NCBI RefSeq assembly: GCF_000409775.1
Contig: NZ_KE332395.1
Coordinates: 124,001 to 188,000 of the forward strand
Direction of reading: 5' to 3'
DNA length: 64,000 nt
Source: Litchfieldella anticariensis FP35 = DSM 16096
Lineage (GTDB): Bacteria; Pseudomonadota; Gammaproteobacteria; Pseudomonadales; Halomonadaceae
Positions 37,404 to 45,796 of this stretch are shown here, in pieces (positions within the stretch are counted from its first letter, which is position 1; each line of letters begins with the position of its first letter). Made by a program: the position numbers and the translations under genes. The notes beneath the pieces were generated by a model. The model saw only the letters and a list, made by a program, of their open reading frames with translations, was not told where the DNA came from and searched no databases.

Positions 37404-38150
37404 TTAATAGCTAACCGCCGTATAAGAGTGAGCATACTGACGGCAGGCTTGTGCTATGCGCGTCAGTATATACACCAGCGGTCGATCGCTAGTCCCATTG
37501 ATACGGAATATCTCACCTTCCAAGCGGGCTCCCTGTTCGAGCATGCGATGCAGCATGTCGAGATGCCCACGCGGTGCATAGCCAAGCTTCCGGCCGTGAC
37601 ACTCAACGCGAATCGCTTGTGAGTCGTAGGCGTTCCCAGGCTCTGGAAAGAAGCGGATGGAATCCCCCTCTTTGAGCTCTCCCACCTCGACCTGAGACTC
37701 ATGCCGGAACCCGGCCACTTCCAGCAGCACCTCGAATATTTCGGGTGGCTCGTCGAAGGGGTGAACCAGTTCGAAGCCGTCGTTGGGCAACTTGGCTCCA
37801 CTGTAACCCAGCAAGGCAAAGTCGCTGACCTCAGCATCCGCCGGAATGGCGCGAAGTTCCAAGTAGCGGCTGAAGTCGCGACGGCTGCGCGGCGGCAGGC
37901 GCCGCATAAAGGCTTCCATGACCTGATGTTGGTGCTCTGCCTGCTCCAAACGAAAGGCTGGATAGCCTTGGAAGCCCATTTCCATGGCCTCGGCCATCTC
38001 TGACCCATCCAGGTCATACTTGAGCACTACCTGATCTCCCCGCTTCACCAGTTGGCCCACGCGGTAGCGAGAGCGGTTCTTGCTCTCACGGGCCTGCCAG
38101 TAGAGTAGCAGCCGACGTGGTTCCACCAGGTGTTCGATAAAGCGGTTCAT
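37404..38150 (-). CDS. HIRAN-domain protein coupled to a HipA-like kinase
   Basis: A 248-residue protein. The C-terminal part (about residues 145-235: GFRHESQVEVGELKEGDSIRFFPEPGNAYDSQAIRVECHGRKLGYAPRGHLDML) is a HIRAN domain, a DNA-end-binding beta fold also found in HLTF/Rad5. The N-terminal part (RYRVGQLVKRGDQVVLKYDLDGSEMAEAMEMGFQGYPAF) resembles the first beta domain of HipA, the part that forms HipS in split HipBST systems. The gene starts one base behind the kinase stop, so both are made together. It could be the antitoxin or a targeting partner of the kinase; this is inference. Confidence 0.72.
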   Translation of the reverse strand: MNRFIEHLVEPRRLLLYWQARESKNRSRYRVGQLVKRGDQVVLKYDLDGSEMAEAMEMGFQGYPAFRLEQAEHQHQVMEAFMRRLPPRSRRDFSRYLELRAIPADAEVSDFALLGYSGAKLPNDGFELVHPFDEPPEIFEVLLEVAGFRHESQVEVGELKEGDSIRFFPEPGNAYDSQAIRVECHGRKLGYAPRGHLDMLHRMLEQGARLEGEIFRINGTSDRPLVYILTRIAQACRQYAHSYTAVSY

Positions 38151-38151
38151 G

Positions 38152-39144
38152 TCAGTTCTCCAGAGCCTGTAGCAGGCGCGCTCTCCTCGTCTGGGTCAGG
38201 AAGGCAACAAATTCAGCGCGACTTTGTGTGAATGGGGCTGGCATATCGAAACGGACAAGGTTCAGCAGCATGGCCTCCAGCGCGTCTTCATGCCACTGGC
38301 TCAACCGCTCTATCAGTATCGGCCGAACTTCCGGGTAGTGCTCACAATACCGTACGACGCCCTCTATTAGTGGCAGGCGTCGAGGATCCCCCTTTATCCA
38401 ACGCATCTGATGCTCGCCCCTTCGCAGATAGGCATTGAGCTCATTGGGGTCGCGCATCATGCGCTGCATTTTCCTCGGCTGCAACTCATGACCCAGGCTG
38501 GTGCCGTTATCGTAGTATGGCGTGAAGCGGGCCGTTAAACCATCGTCACTCCAGATCAAGCCCCAGTTTTCCTGATGCCGATCAGTGTTACCGATCAGGG
38601 CATCGAAGCAGAGGCAGAGGCCCCAATAGGTTTTCCAATCGTGAGAGAGCCTGCCTTCACGTGCCAACGCCCTGCTCAGAATGACGATGGTGGACAAGCT
38701 GTGATCCCGCCCTTTGTTGCGGTCATACCCGGGGATCAGACGCTGCATGTAGTCCCCGCCAGGGAAATAGCGCTCGTCCTCACTATCCGGATAACCCATG
38801 AACCACTCGTTGACGGTGCCCGGCTCATCCATGGACGAGTCGATGGCAACGAACACAGGCGGTAGCGTCAACCCCATGAGGCGACCGATGCGAAAGGCTA
38901 TCACTTCCGCCCAATACTGATCAGGGTGCCTTGGTTGGCCTGGGTTCTTGGCGCTCTTGATCGCCTCCTTGAACAGGTAGCGATGACCAGGAAGACAGAA
39001 TTTGAAGGGTGGAGACTCGGGGCAGACTCGTAGCGTCTTATCCCTGGCGCCTTCCGGGAAGACATCATAGTTCTCATATACCGGCCAATCAGCGATATCG
39101 ATAATCTGGTCAGGAGCTTGTTCGATATCCTCGCGATCAATCAT
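38152..39144 (-). CDS. HipA-like serine/threonine kinase
   Basis: A 330-residue HipA-fold kinase. Visible active-site parts are the nucleotide-binding Lys in YLFKEAIKS (about residue 59), the catalytic loop IGNTDRHQENWG (residues 184-195) and the metal motif YYDNGTSLG (about 210-218). It lacks the N-terminal subdomain of full HipA, and a protein with such a piece is encoded right behind it. HipA kinases phosphorylate aminoacyl-tRNA synthetases and stop translation. No HipB-like gene is adjacent; the next gene upstream codes for a Phd/YefM antitoxin. Lies beside CRISPR-Cas and a WYL regulator, so a defence role is plausible. Confidence 0.78.
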   Translation of the reverse strand: MIDREDIEQAPDQIIDIADWPVYENYDVFPEGARDKTLRVCPESPPFKFCLPGHRYLFKEAIKSAKNPGQPRHPDQYWAEVIAFRIGRLMGLTLPPVFVAIDSSMDEPGTVNEWFMGYPDSEDERYFPGGDYMQRLIPGYDRNKGRDHSLSTIVILSRALAREGRLSHDWKTYWGLCLCFDALIGNTDRHQENWGLIWSDDGLTARFTPYYDNGTSLGHELQPRKMQRMMRDPNELNAYLRRGEHQMRWIKGDPRRLPLIEGVVRYCEHYPEVRPILIERLSQWHEDALEAMLLNLVRFDMPAPFTQSRAEFVAFLTQTRRARLLQALEN

Positions 39145-39286
39145 GGCGCTATCCCTAGCTTGAGACGGACAGCCCCCTCATCTGAGTCACCACAAGACAC
39201 GGAGCCACACGATACATTAGCGTAACCTTCCCTGCCCCTTGGTGAAATAGGCTACTAATTCCAGAGAAAACGAGCCTCCCTCTTCC

Positions 39287-39511
39287 TCAAGCATCCTCTT
39301 CACGTTCCAGGTCGGTATACAGGCTGTCCAGTTCCTTGGAGGTTGGTTCTTGTTCGCCGGTGAAGTGGCGGTAGTCTTCTAACGACAACAGCACCACATG
39401 ACGGCCATTCTTGCGGGTGATGATGAGCGGTTCGTGACGTTTGCAGACGTCATCGCACAAGTGTTCGAGGTTACGGCGGGCCTTGGAGAGGGTCGTGACA
39501 TCGGTAGCCAT
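39287..39511 (-). CDS. Solitary Phd/YefM-family antitoxin
   Basis: A 74-residue protein with the YefM-like N-terminal DNA-binding fold (TTLSKARRNLEHLCDDVCKRHEPLIITRKNGRHVVLLSLEDY) and an acidic tail that in the family wraps around the toxin. AGGAGGT before the ATG is a very strong ribosome binding site, and TATATAG lies just upstream on the same strand. The 142 bp behind it contain no toxin ORF, so the usual YoeB-like partner is missing. It may be a remnant, or act on another toxin. Confidence 0.85.
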   Translation of the reverse strand: MATDVTTLSKARRNLEHLCDDVCKRHEPLIITRKNGRHVVLLSLEDYRHFTGEQEPTSKELDSLYTDLEREEDA

Positions 39512-39614
39512 GACGCATACCTCCTATGGCTGTTGCTATATAGTCTAGGTCTGCCAACGGAAGGGGACTAACCTGACCTCGCTCATACGAAACGATGAAT
39601 GACGCCTCAAGTCA

Positions 39615-39643
39615 GCCCTGTCGCCGCCTAGCGGCGACAGGGC
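39615..39643. terminator. Strong hairpin behind the APC permease gene
   Basis: A perfect 13-bp stem, GCCCTGTCGCCGC with its complement, and a three-base loop CTA. No T run on either side. Position directly behind the permease stop suggests termination or mRNA protection. Confidence 0.6.
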
Positions 39644-39658
39644 AAACACCCGGAAGAA

Positions 39659-41098
39659 TCAGCGCGGTTGAGCCGATTGGGTCGCGGCCAGTTCGCGTTG
39701 CATCATGCGGTCGCTGAAGGCTACGCCATAGCGTGCGCGGGCCCAGGCGTACATCGCCAGGCCAAGCAGCATCCAGCCGGCGAAGATCGCCCATTCCACC
39801 GCAGACAGTGCCGATGGGCTGCCCGGCAGGTAGAGCGCCATCATGCCCAGTGAAAGGATCACGGCCACTACGCCGACTGGCGTGCCGTAAGGCACCTTGA
39901 AGGGGCGCGGCATTTGCGGCTCGCGCTGGCGCAGTACCAGGAACGAAAACGCCACGAACAGGTAGGCCACCACGATGCCGAGCCCACCGGCCACTACCAG
40001 CCACACCAGCGCCGGGCGCCCCAGGAAAGGAGCGAGACACGACAGGATCCCCATCAGGAAGACGGCATTGGTGGGTGTCTTGTGGCGCGGATGCAGCTTC
40101 CCGAGGAAGGCCGGCAGCATGCCGGAATGCGCCAAGGCGTAGATGGCGCGTGAGCCGCCGACATAGAAGGCATTCCAGCTCGTCACAATGCCTGCGATTC
40201 CCGCCAATACCATCAGGTTACCGGCCCAGGGCGCCTGGAATACCGCCTGCATGGCATCCGGCACCGCCAGCGAACTCTCGCCGAGTGCTTGCGGATCCAG
40301 CATCAGGGAGGTGCCGAGAATGATCAGCGAATACCAGAATACAGCCAGGATCACCGACACCATCAGGACCTTGCCGATCTCCCGGAATGGCAGGTCGATT
40401 TCCTCGGCCGCCTGGGGAATGACGTCGAACCCGACGAACATGAAGGGCACCATGATCATGACCGTCATGATGCCACCCATGACGCCCTCGGTAGTGTTGA
40501 ACAGCGGCTCCATGGTCGCCCGCTCACCTTCGAACAGGGAACCGGTGATGAACATGATACCGACCACCAGGATCAGTAAGGTGACGACTTTCTGCACCAG
40601 CGCCACCGTGCGGATGCCGACGTAGTTGATCCACGTCATCAGCAGTGAGCCTAGCACCCCGACGGCGACCCAGGTGGCGTTCACGTCCCAGCCGGCAATG
40701 GTCCACAGGTAGCCCATGGAATACCCCGGGAACAGGTGCTCGACCACGGTCGGCAGTGCGACGGCTTCGAAGGCCACGACGCTCACGTAGCCCAGCGCGA
40801 TCGCCCAGGTGCATAGAAAGGAAGAAAAGTGACCGAGAGCGCGGTAGCTGTAGACGTGCTCTCCTCCGACTTGGGGCATGGCCGAAGCCAGTTCTGCGTA
40901 GGTGAGCCCCACCAGTACGATGGCGATGCCGCCGATCACGAAGGCCGTGATGGCGCCCAGGCTGCCCGCCGACTGTATCCAACTGCCGGTCATGACGATC
41001 CAGCCCCAACCGATCATGGCGCCGAACGCCAAAGCGAGCACATCTTTGCGTGCGAGCACTCGCGAGAGTTGCCCACCGTTAGACACATCCGTTGTCAT
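39659..41098 (-). CDS. APC-family amino acid or polyamine permease
   Basis: A 479-residue membrane protein with about twelve helices. The first helix AFGAMIGWGWIVMTGSWIQSAGSLGA carries the unwound GxG segment that binds the substrate amine and carboxyl groups in APC transporters; GLTYAELASAMPQVGGEHVYSYRALG and GFDVIPQAAEEIDLP are further family marks. The substrate is unknown. I chose ATG 41098 behind GAGGCAG; the in-frame ATG at 41149 lacks a site. It is divergent from the exported protein gene at 41323. Confidence 0.88.
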   Translation of the reverse strand: MTTDVSNGGQLSRVLARKDVLALAFGAMIGWGWIVMTGSWIQSAGSLGAITAFVIGGIAIVLVGLTYAELASAMPQVGGEHVYSYRALGHFSSFLCTWAIALGYVSVVAFEAVALPTVVEHLFPGYSMGYLWTIAGWDVNATWVAVGVLGSLLMTWINYVGIRTVALVQKVVTLLILVVGIMFITGSLFEGERATMEPLFNTTEGVMGGIMTVMIMVPFMFVGFDVIPQAAEEIDLPFREIGKVLMVSVILAVFWYSLIILGTSLMLDPQALGESSLAVPDAMQAVFQAPWAGNLMVLAGIAGIVTSWNAFYVGGSRAIYALAHSGMLPAFLGKLHPRHKTPTNAVFLMGILSCLAPFLGRPALVWLVVAGGLGIVVAYLFVAFSFLVLRQREPQMPRPFKVPYGTPVGVVAVILSLGMMALYLPGSPSALSAVEWAIFAGWMLLGLAMYAWARARYGVAFSDRMMQRELAATQSAQPR

Positions 41099-41322
41099 GT
41101 CATCTGCCTCACTGTTTGTTTGAATTGGTCTGCTCGAGAACTCAACCATCGGTGCTGATTAGTAATTTTTATCAACACTCGAGCAATATAATTGACGCCA
41201 GAAGCGGCAACAAGCTCTCCGCCGAAATAGCTGACACGATACAGCCATGCATTAACCACCTGGGCCGGGCGAGCCGCCAATGCTACCTTTACGACATTCC
41301 GCTCAACCGCGATGGAGCCGCC

Positions 41323-41997
41323 ATGACCCGCTTCCGTTTTCTCTTGCCTGCCCTGCTCGCCAGCCTGACGCTGATCGTTTCTCCTTTTGCCATGGCCCAA
41401 TCGGCTGAGCGGGAGTGGGATGCCTATCGCGACGCGCTGGAACGTGGCGAGCGCCAGGCCAACTATTGGCAATACGGTTGGACGGGGTTCTATGCCACCA
41501 CGTTGGCGGTCAATGCCTATCAGGCCAGCGAAGCGAGCGATAGCAACGACCGCTTCGATGCTCGCGTAGGGGCGGTGAAGTCGGCGCTGGCACTGGGTGG
41601 GATGTTTTTCGATCGCCAGCCACACCCCGAGGCACGACGCGAACTGGAACGGCTATACGCCGAGGACGACCTGGCCCTTGCCCGGGCACTGATCGAGCAA
41701 ACGGCGGCGGTAGAGCGCGAGCGGCGTAGCTGGCGAGCACGCGTGGGATCACTGATCGTGAATACCGCTGGCGGTCTGGTGATCGGTATCGGCGATGACC
41801 GCCCCAGCGACGGGGCCATCAGTTTCGCTACCGGTATGCTGATCAATGAGCTACAGATCTGGACCCAGCCCCGCCAGGCCGGCGTGGCCTTGAATAACTT
41901 CCAGCCGGCGCGCCTGTCGATGGGCGAGATGCACTTCGATTATGAATATGCATTCGTGGTCGCCCCCAATCAGGTAGGCATGCATATCCGCTATTAA
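41323..41997 (+). CDS. Exported hypothetical protein
   Basis: A 224-residue protein with signal peptide MTRFRFLLPALLASLTLIVS-PFAMAQ. The mature part is mostly helical, with a small-residue-rich stretch (VGSLIVNTAGGLVIGIGDDRPSDGAISFATGMLINELQIWTQP) that may touch the membrane, and no domain I recognise. The longer in-frame start at 41092 overlaps the divergent permease gene; the ATG at 41323 has GGAG six bases before it. Stand-alone gene. Function unknown. Confidence 0.7.
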   Translation: MTRFRFLLPALLASLTLIVSPFAMAQSAEREWDAYRDALERGERQANYWQYGWTGFYATTLAVNAYQASEASDSNDRFDARVGAVKSALALGGMFFDRQPHPEARRELERLYAEDDLALARALIEQTAAVERERRSWRARVGSLIVNTAGGLVIGIGDDRPSDGAISFATGMLINELQIWTQPRQAGVALNNFQPARLSMGEMHFDYEYAFVVAPNQVGMHIRY

Positions 41998-42106
41998 CGC
42001 CCTTTTTCCGATCCAGCCTGGCCACTATCATGGGTGGCCATTCAGGGACCGGCATGCTTCGTCGAGATGAGGCATGAGTCCGACGTTTTTCGTCTGGTCT
42101 TCGCAC

Positions 42107-42129
42107 ATATTGTTATGTTATAACTTTCT
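42107..42129. promoter_or_regulatory. Zur box of the zinc uptake operon
   Basis: The core TGTTATGTTATAAC matches the gammaproteobacterial Zur consensus (TGTTATANTATAACA) at all but two defined positions. It lies 23 bases before the first ORF of the operon, so zinc-bound Zur would shut it off. Confidence 0.8.
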
Positions 42130-42151
42130 TCGCTCGTTTCGAGGTTTCGTC

Positions 42152-42298
42152 ATGGCTCATCGTCACCATCACCGGCCGGAAGGTCCTTGTCATTTCTCCT
42201 TGATGTCGCTGGCAGCCGGCCGGCGGCTGTTGCTGGCGGCCGTGCCTCTGGCCGGGCTATGGCTGGCAGTGTCGTGGGCCGCGGGGTGGTGGAACTGA
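42152..42298 (+). CDS. Small His-rich membrane protein heading the znu operon
   Basis: A 48-residue protein: MAHRHHHRPEGPCHF, with five His and a Cys in the first fourteen residues, then one hydrophobic helix (LLLAAVPLAGLWLAVSWAAGWW). GAGG lies ten bases before the ATG, and the stop overlaps the znuC start (TGATG). Being behind the Zur box and coupled to znuC, it is probably made under zinc shortage and may bind metal at the membrane. No family recognised. Confidence 0.6.
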   Translation: MAHRHHHRPEGPCHFSLMSLAAGRRLLLAAVPLAGLWLAVSWAAGWWN

Positions 42299-43023
42299 TG
42301 CGACTGCGCCTCAAGGATCTGCACTTGGCCCAGGCTGGGCGCACGGTGCTGGAGAACCTCAACGGCACCTTCGAAGAAGGCGCCGTCACGGCGTTGGTGG
42401 GTGCCAACGGCGCCGGCAAGAGCACACTGATCCAAGCCATCATGGGCGAGCTCAAGCCGACCGGTGGCGCGATCGAATGTGACGTACCCAAGGAGCGCCG
42501 CGCCTGGCTGCCCCAGCAGTTGGCGCTGGACCTGACCTTCCCGATGAGCGTGGAAGAGCTGATCATGACCGGCACCTGGCCAAGCCATGGTGCCCTGCTG
42601 GGCTATTGCGGGCCGCATTATCGCAAGGCACGCGATGTCATGGCGCGCCTGGGCATCTCTCATCTCGCCCACCGCCCGCTGGGTGAGCTGTCCGGCGGCC
42701 AGCGCCAGCGTGCCCTGCTGGGCCGCACCCTGATGCAGGAAGCCGAGCTGCTGCTGCTCGACGAGCCCTTCGCCAACGTCGATATCGAAACCGTCGAGGT
42801 GCTGGCCAAGGTACTGCGCGACATGGCCAATCAAGGCACCACTATCATCGTGGTGGTTCACGACCTCGAGCAGCTTGCACGGCTGGCCGATTGCGTGCTG
42901 GTACTGGCCGGCGGCCACGGCCAGTGGACGACTCCCCAAGCCATCCTCGAACGGCACCATGGCGGCGACCAACGCCACCATCATGCGCCGATCCTGCCAT
43001 TCGACCTGCAGAACCTATCGTGA
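42298..43023 (+). CDS. znuC: Zinc ABC transporter ATP-binding protein ZnuC
   Basis: A 241-residue ATPase. Walker A GANGAGKST (about residue 34), signature LSGGQRQR, Walker B LLLLDEPFANVD and the H-loop VVVHDLEQ are intact. The His-rich tail (ERHHGGDQRHHHAP) is common in ZnuC. The ATG overlaps the stop of the small His-rich gene, and its own stop overlaps the znuB start (TGATGA), so the three are translated in series. With ZnuB and ZnuA it imports Zn2+; a manganese role is less likely given the Zur box. Confidence 0.94.
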   Translation: MRLRLKDLHLAQAGRTVLENLNGTFEEGAVTALVGANGAGKSTLIQAIMGELKPTGGAIECDVPKERRAWLPQQLALDLTFPMSVEELIMTGTWPSHGALLGYCGPHYRKARDVMARLGISHLAHRPLGELSGGQRQRALLGRTLMQEAELLLLDEPFANVDIETVEVLAKVLRDMANQGTTIIVVVHDLEQLARLADCVLVLAGGHGQWTTPQAILERHHGGDQRHHHAPILPFDLQNLS

Positions 43024-43913
43024 TGATCGAGCTTTTCAACAACTGGTTTATCGTGCCCTTCGACTACGGTTTCATGCAGCGTGCTGCGGTCGCCGGCCTG
43101 GCACTGTCCCTGGCCGCTCCGCCGCTCGGCGTGTTCCTGATGCTGCGCGGTATGAGCTTGATCGGCGATGCCATGGCCCACGCCATCTTGCCCGGAGTTG
43201 CCTTGGGCTTTTTGCTGGCGGGTTTCTCGCTGCCGGTCATGAGCCTGGGTGGCATCCTGTCGGGGCTGTTGGTGGCTGGGCTGGCCGGCAGCGTGTCGCA
43301 GATGACCGGCCACCGCGAAGATGCGGCCATGGCCAGTTTCTTCCTGATTTCATTGGCTGCCGGCGTGATGTTGGTCTCGCTGGGCGGCAGCAGCGTCGAC
43401 CTCACCCATGTGCTGTTTGGTTCGATCCTGGCCGTCAACACCACGGCCTTGTTACTGATCGCCGCTATCAGTAGTGCCATCGTGCTGGCATTGGCACTGA
43501 TGTTCCGGGCCCTGGTAGTGGAATGCCTGGACCCGTTGTTCCTGCGTGGCCAGGGGGTACGGCATGGGCTGATACATGGCTTGTTCCTGGCCTTGGTGGT
43601 GCTCAACCTGACCGCCGGCTTCCAAACCCTGGGCACCTTGATGGCAGTTGGGCTGATGATGCTTCCGGCCACCACCGCGCGCTTCTGGAGCAAGCGCCTG
43701 GAAGGGCTGATGGGCATTGCCGTGCTGTGGGCCATGGTCGCCAGTACCGGCGGGCTGCTGCTTTCCTATCACCTGTCACTGCCATCCGGTCCCAGCATCA
43801 TCATGCTGGCCGGCATCGGCTACGTATTCTCGGCGCTGCTGGGCCGCTACAACAGCCTGCGAGCCAGGCTGTACCGGCACGCCACTCCCCTGGAAACCGG
43901 GGAAACCGCCTGA
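43023..43913 (+). CDS. znuB: Zinc ABC transporter permease ZnuB
   Basis: A 296-residue permease of the ABC-3 family with eight or nine helices. Typical segments are FMQRAAVAGLALSLAAPPLGVFLMLRGMSLIGDAMAHAILPGVALGF and GFQTLGTLMAVGLMMLPATTARFWS. It forms the membrane channel of the zinc importer. The start is the ATG overlapping the znuC stop; longer in-frame starts lie within znuC. Confidence 0.94.
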   Translation: MIELFNNWFIVPFDYGFMQRAAVAGLALSLAAPPLGVFLMLRGMSLIGDAMAHAILPGVALGFLLAGFSLPVMSLGGILSGLLVAGLAGSVSQMTGHREDAAMASFFLISLAAGVMLVSLGGSSVDLTHVLFGSILAVNTTALLLIAAISSAIVLALALMFRALVVECLDPLFLRGQGVRHGLIHGLFLALVVLNLTAGFQTLGTLMAVGLMMLPATTARFWSKRLEGLMGIAVLWAMVASTGGLLLSYHLSLPSGPSIIMLAGIGYVFSALLGRYNSLRARLYRHATPLETGETA

Positions 43914-43946
43914 TATCACCCCACCGCTATCGACGAGGAGTGTCAC

Positions 43947-45020
43947 ATGCACAAACCGCTTGCCTTCAGGATCCTGCTGGGCACCGCCGGGGCCTTCGCC
44001 CTGTCACCGGCTTACGCCGAGGAGCCCATCGATGTCGTCGCCAGCTTCAGCATCCTGGCCGACATGGTCGAACAGGTGGGCGGTAACCATGTCGCGGTGA
44101 CGTCACTGGTGGGGCCGGATAGCGACACCCATGTGTTCTCGCCCAGCCCCACCCACGCCCGCGCCCTGACCGAAGCCGACCTGGTGGTGTTCAACGGCTT
44201 GCAGTTCGAGGGGTGGATGGAGCGCCTGATCGATTCCAGCGACTACGATGGCCCGTTGGTGATGTCCACCGAAGGCATCGATACCCTGGCCTATCACGGC
44301 CATGCCCACGAGCATGATGAGCACGGACATGATGGCCACGAGGAGGACGCTCATGGGCATGATGATCACGACGACCATGCCGAGCAGGAGGGCGACGAAC
44401 ATGGCCATGGTGATCGAGATCCGCATGCCTGGCAGAACCTTGCCTTGAGCGAGGTCTACGTCACCAATATCCGCGATGGTTTGATCGAAGCCGACCCGGA
44501 CAATGCCGACGTCTATCGCCTCAATGCCGAACGTTATATCCAGGAGATCGAAACCGCCAACGCGAAAATCCACTCCATGTTGAGCGAGATTCCGGATGAT
44601 ACCGCCGTGGTGACAGGCCATGACTCGTTTGGCTATTTCGCCAACGCCTATGGAATACGTTTTCTCTCGCCAGCAGGGCTTTCCACCGAGGTCGACCCTT
44701 CGGCAGCGGATATGGCACAACTGATCGATGTGATTCGCGATCAGGATATCAAGGCCCTGTTCCACGAAAGCATGACCAACCCCACCACCATCGATCAGTT
44801 GGCCGAGGAAACCGGCGTGCCCATTGCCGGCACCCTGTATGCCGACGCCTTGGCAAGCGAAGGCGATGCCAGCACCTACCTCGGCATGATGCACCACAAC
44901 GCCAACGTCCTGTATGAGGCCCTGGCCGAACCAGGTCACGACGACGGTGAGCGGGAACACAGTCACGATGACGACCATGATCATGACCACGACGATGATG
45001 ACCACGGTCATAGCCACTGA
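43947..45020 (+). CDS. znuA: Zinc ABC transporter substrate-binding protein ZnuA
   Basis: A 357-residue periplasmic zinc-binding protein with signal peptide MHKPLAFRILLGTAGAFALSPAYA. After the first ligand region (DTHVFSPSPTHARAL) comes a His/Asp/Glu-rich loop (residues of about 114-155) that is the mark of ZnuA as against manganese-binding relatives; DPHAWQN, TGHDSFGYFANAYG and FHESMTNPTT give the further ligands. The C terminus is a second His/Asp-rich tail. GAGGAG precedes the ATG. The gene ends the operon and is followed by a strong terminator. Confidence 0.95.
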   Translation: MHKPLAFRILLGTAGAFALSPAYAEEPIDVVASFSILADMVEQVGGNHVAVTSLVGPDSDTHVFSPSPTHARALTEADLVVFNGLQFEGWMERLIDSSDYDGPLVMSTEGIDTLAYHGHAHEHDEHGHDGHEEDAHGHDDHDDHAEQEGDEHGHGDRDPHAWQNLALSEVYVTNIRDGLIEADPDNADVYRLNAERYIQEIETANAKIHSMLSEIPDDTAVVTGHDSFGYFANAYGIRFLSPAGLSTEVDPSAADMAQLIDVIRDQDIKALFHESMTNPTTIDQLAEETGVPIAGTLYADALASEGDASTYLGMMHHNANVLYEALAEPGHDDGEREHSHDDDHDHDHDDDDHGHSH

Positions 45021-45043
45021 TTGACCGCTTATTGGCTGGATTG

Positions 45044-45071
45044 GGCGCCACCTTCGGATGGCGCCTTTTTT
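45044..45071 (+). terminator. Rho-independent terminator of the znu operon
   Basis: Stem GGCGCCA / TGGCGCC, loop CCTTCGGA, then six T. Directly behind it TATGGGAACATG occurs twice within 32 bp. Confidence 0.92.
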
Positions 45072-45130
45072 ATGGGAACATGGCGGGTTTATGGGAACAT
45101 GATTGGGCTCGGCCGCTGCCAAGGAACGTC

Positions 45131-45796
45131 ATGCTCGAACTCGTGCAAGTCAACAAGTCCTACCCCACACCACAGGGGCCCTTGTCGGTACTTCAGGGCG
45201 TCGACCTGCATCTCGCTGCCGGCGAGAGCTTGGCATTGATGGGGGAATCAGGCTGCGGCAAGTCGACCCTGTTGCACCTGGCGGCAGGGCTGGATACCCC
45301 GGATAGTGGCGAGATACGCCTAGATGGACGCTCGCTCTCGGCGTTGGAGGAGCCCGGCCGGGCGCGCCTGCGTCGCGAACGGCTGGGGCTGGTGTTCCAG
45401 CAGTTCCACCTGGTGCCTAGCCTGAGTGTGGCCGACAACCTGCGCTTGCAAGCCCGCCTGGCCGGGCGCGAGGATCCGGCCTGGAATCGCACCCTGCTCG
45501 AGCGCCTGGGGCTGACCACGATGGCAGACCGTTATCCCGAGCGGCTTTCCGGTGGCCAGCAGCAGCGCCTGGCGATCGGTCGCGCCCTGGCGGCCCGCCC
45601 TGACTTGCTGATGGCCGACGAGCCTACCGGCAATCTCGATGAATCCAGTGCCGACGAGGTACTGGAACTGCTATTGGCATTGGTCAAGGACAGCGGCTGC
45701 GCGCTGCTGATGGTCACCCACAGCCCTCGCGTGGCGGCACCACTCGACCGCTGCTTGCGGCTCACCCACGGGCGAATCGAGGAGACCGCACCGTGA
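45131..45796 (+). CDS. ABC transporter ATP-binding protein (LolD/MacB type)
   Basis: A 221-residue ATPase. Walker A GESGCGKST (about residue 37), LGLVFQQFHLVPSLSVADNL, signature LSGGQQQR and Walker B LLMADEPTGNLD place it in the LolD/MacB/FtsE branch, which works with FtsX-type permeases. AAGGAAC precedes the ATG. The stop overlaps the GTG of the permease gene, so both are co-translated. With the permease and the AttH-like protein behind it, this is an exporter or lipid/lipoprotein-moving module. Confidence 0.9.
   Translation: MLELVQVNKSYPTPQGPLSVLQGVDLHLAAGESLALMGESGCGKSTLLHLAAGLDTPDSGEIRLDGRSLSALEEPGRARLRRERLGLVFQQFHLVPSLSVADNLRLQARLAGREDPAWNRTLLERLGLTTMADRYPERLSGGQQQRLAIGRALAARPDLLMADEPTGNLDESSADEVLELLLALVKDSGCALLMVTHSPRVAAPLDRCLRLTHGRIEETAP

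Noticed and set aside
36525-39511. A complete BREX, CBASS or restriction system beside the WYL regulator
   Set aside because: No methylase, nuclease, cyclase or effector gene of those systems is present in the window.
44103-45122. 339-residue minus-strand frame opposite znuA
   Set aside because: Its Val/Met-rich runs mirror the His/Asp-rich codons of ZnuA. No domain.
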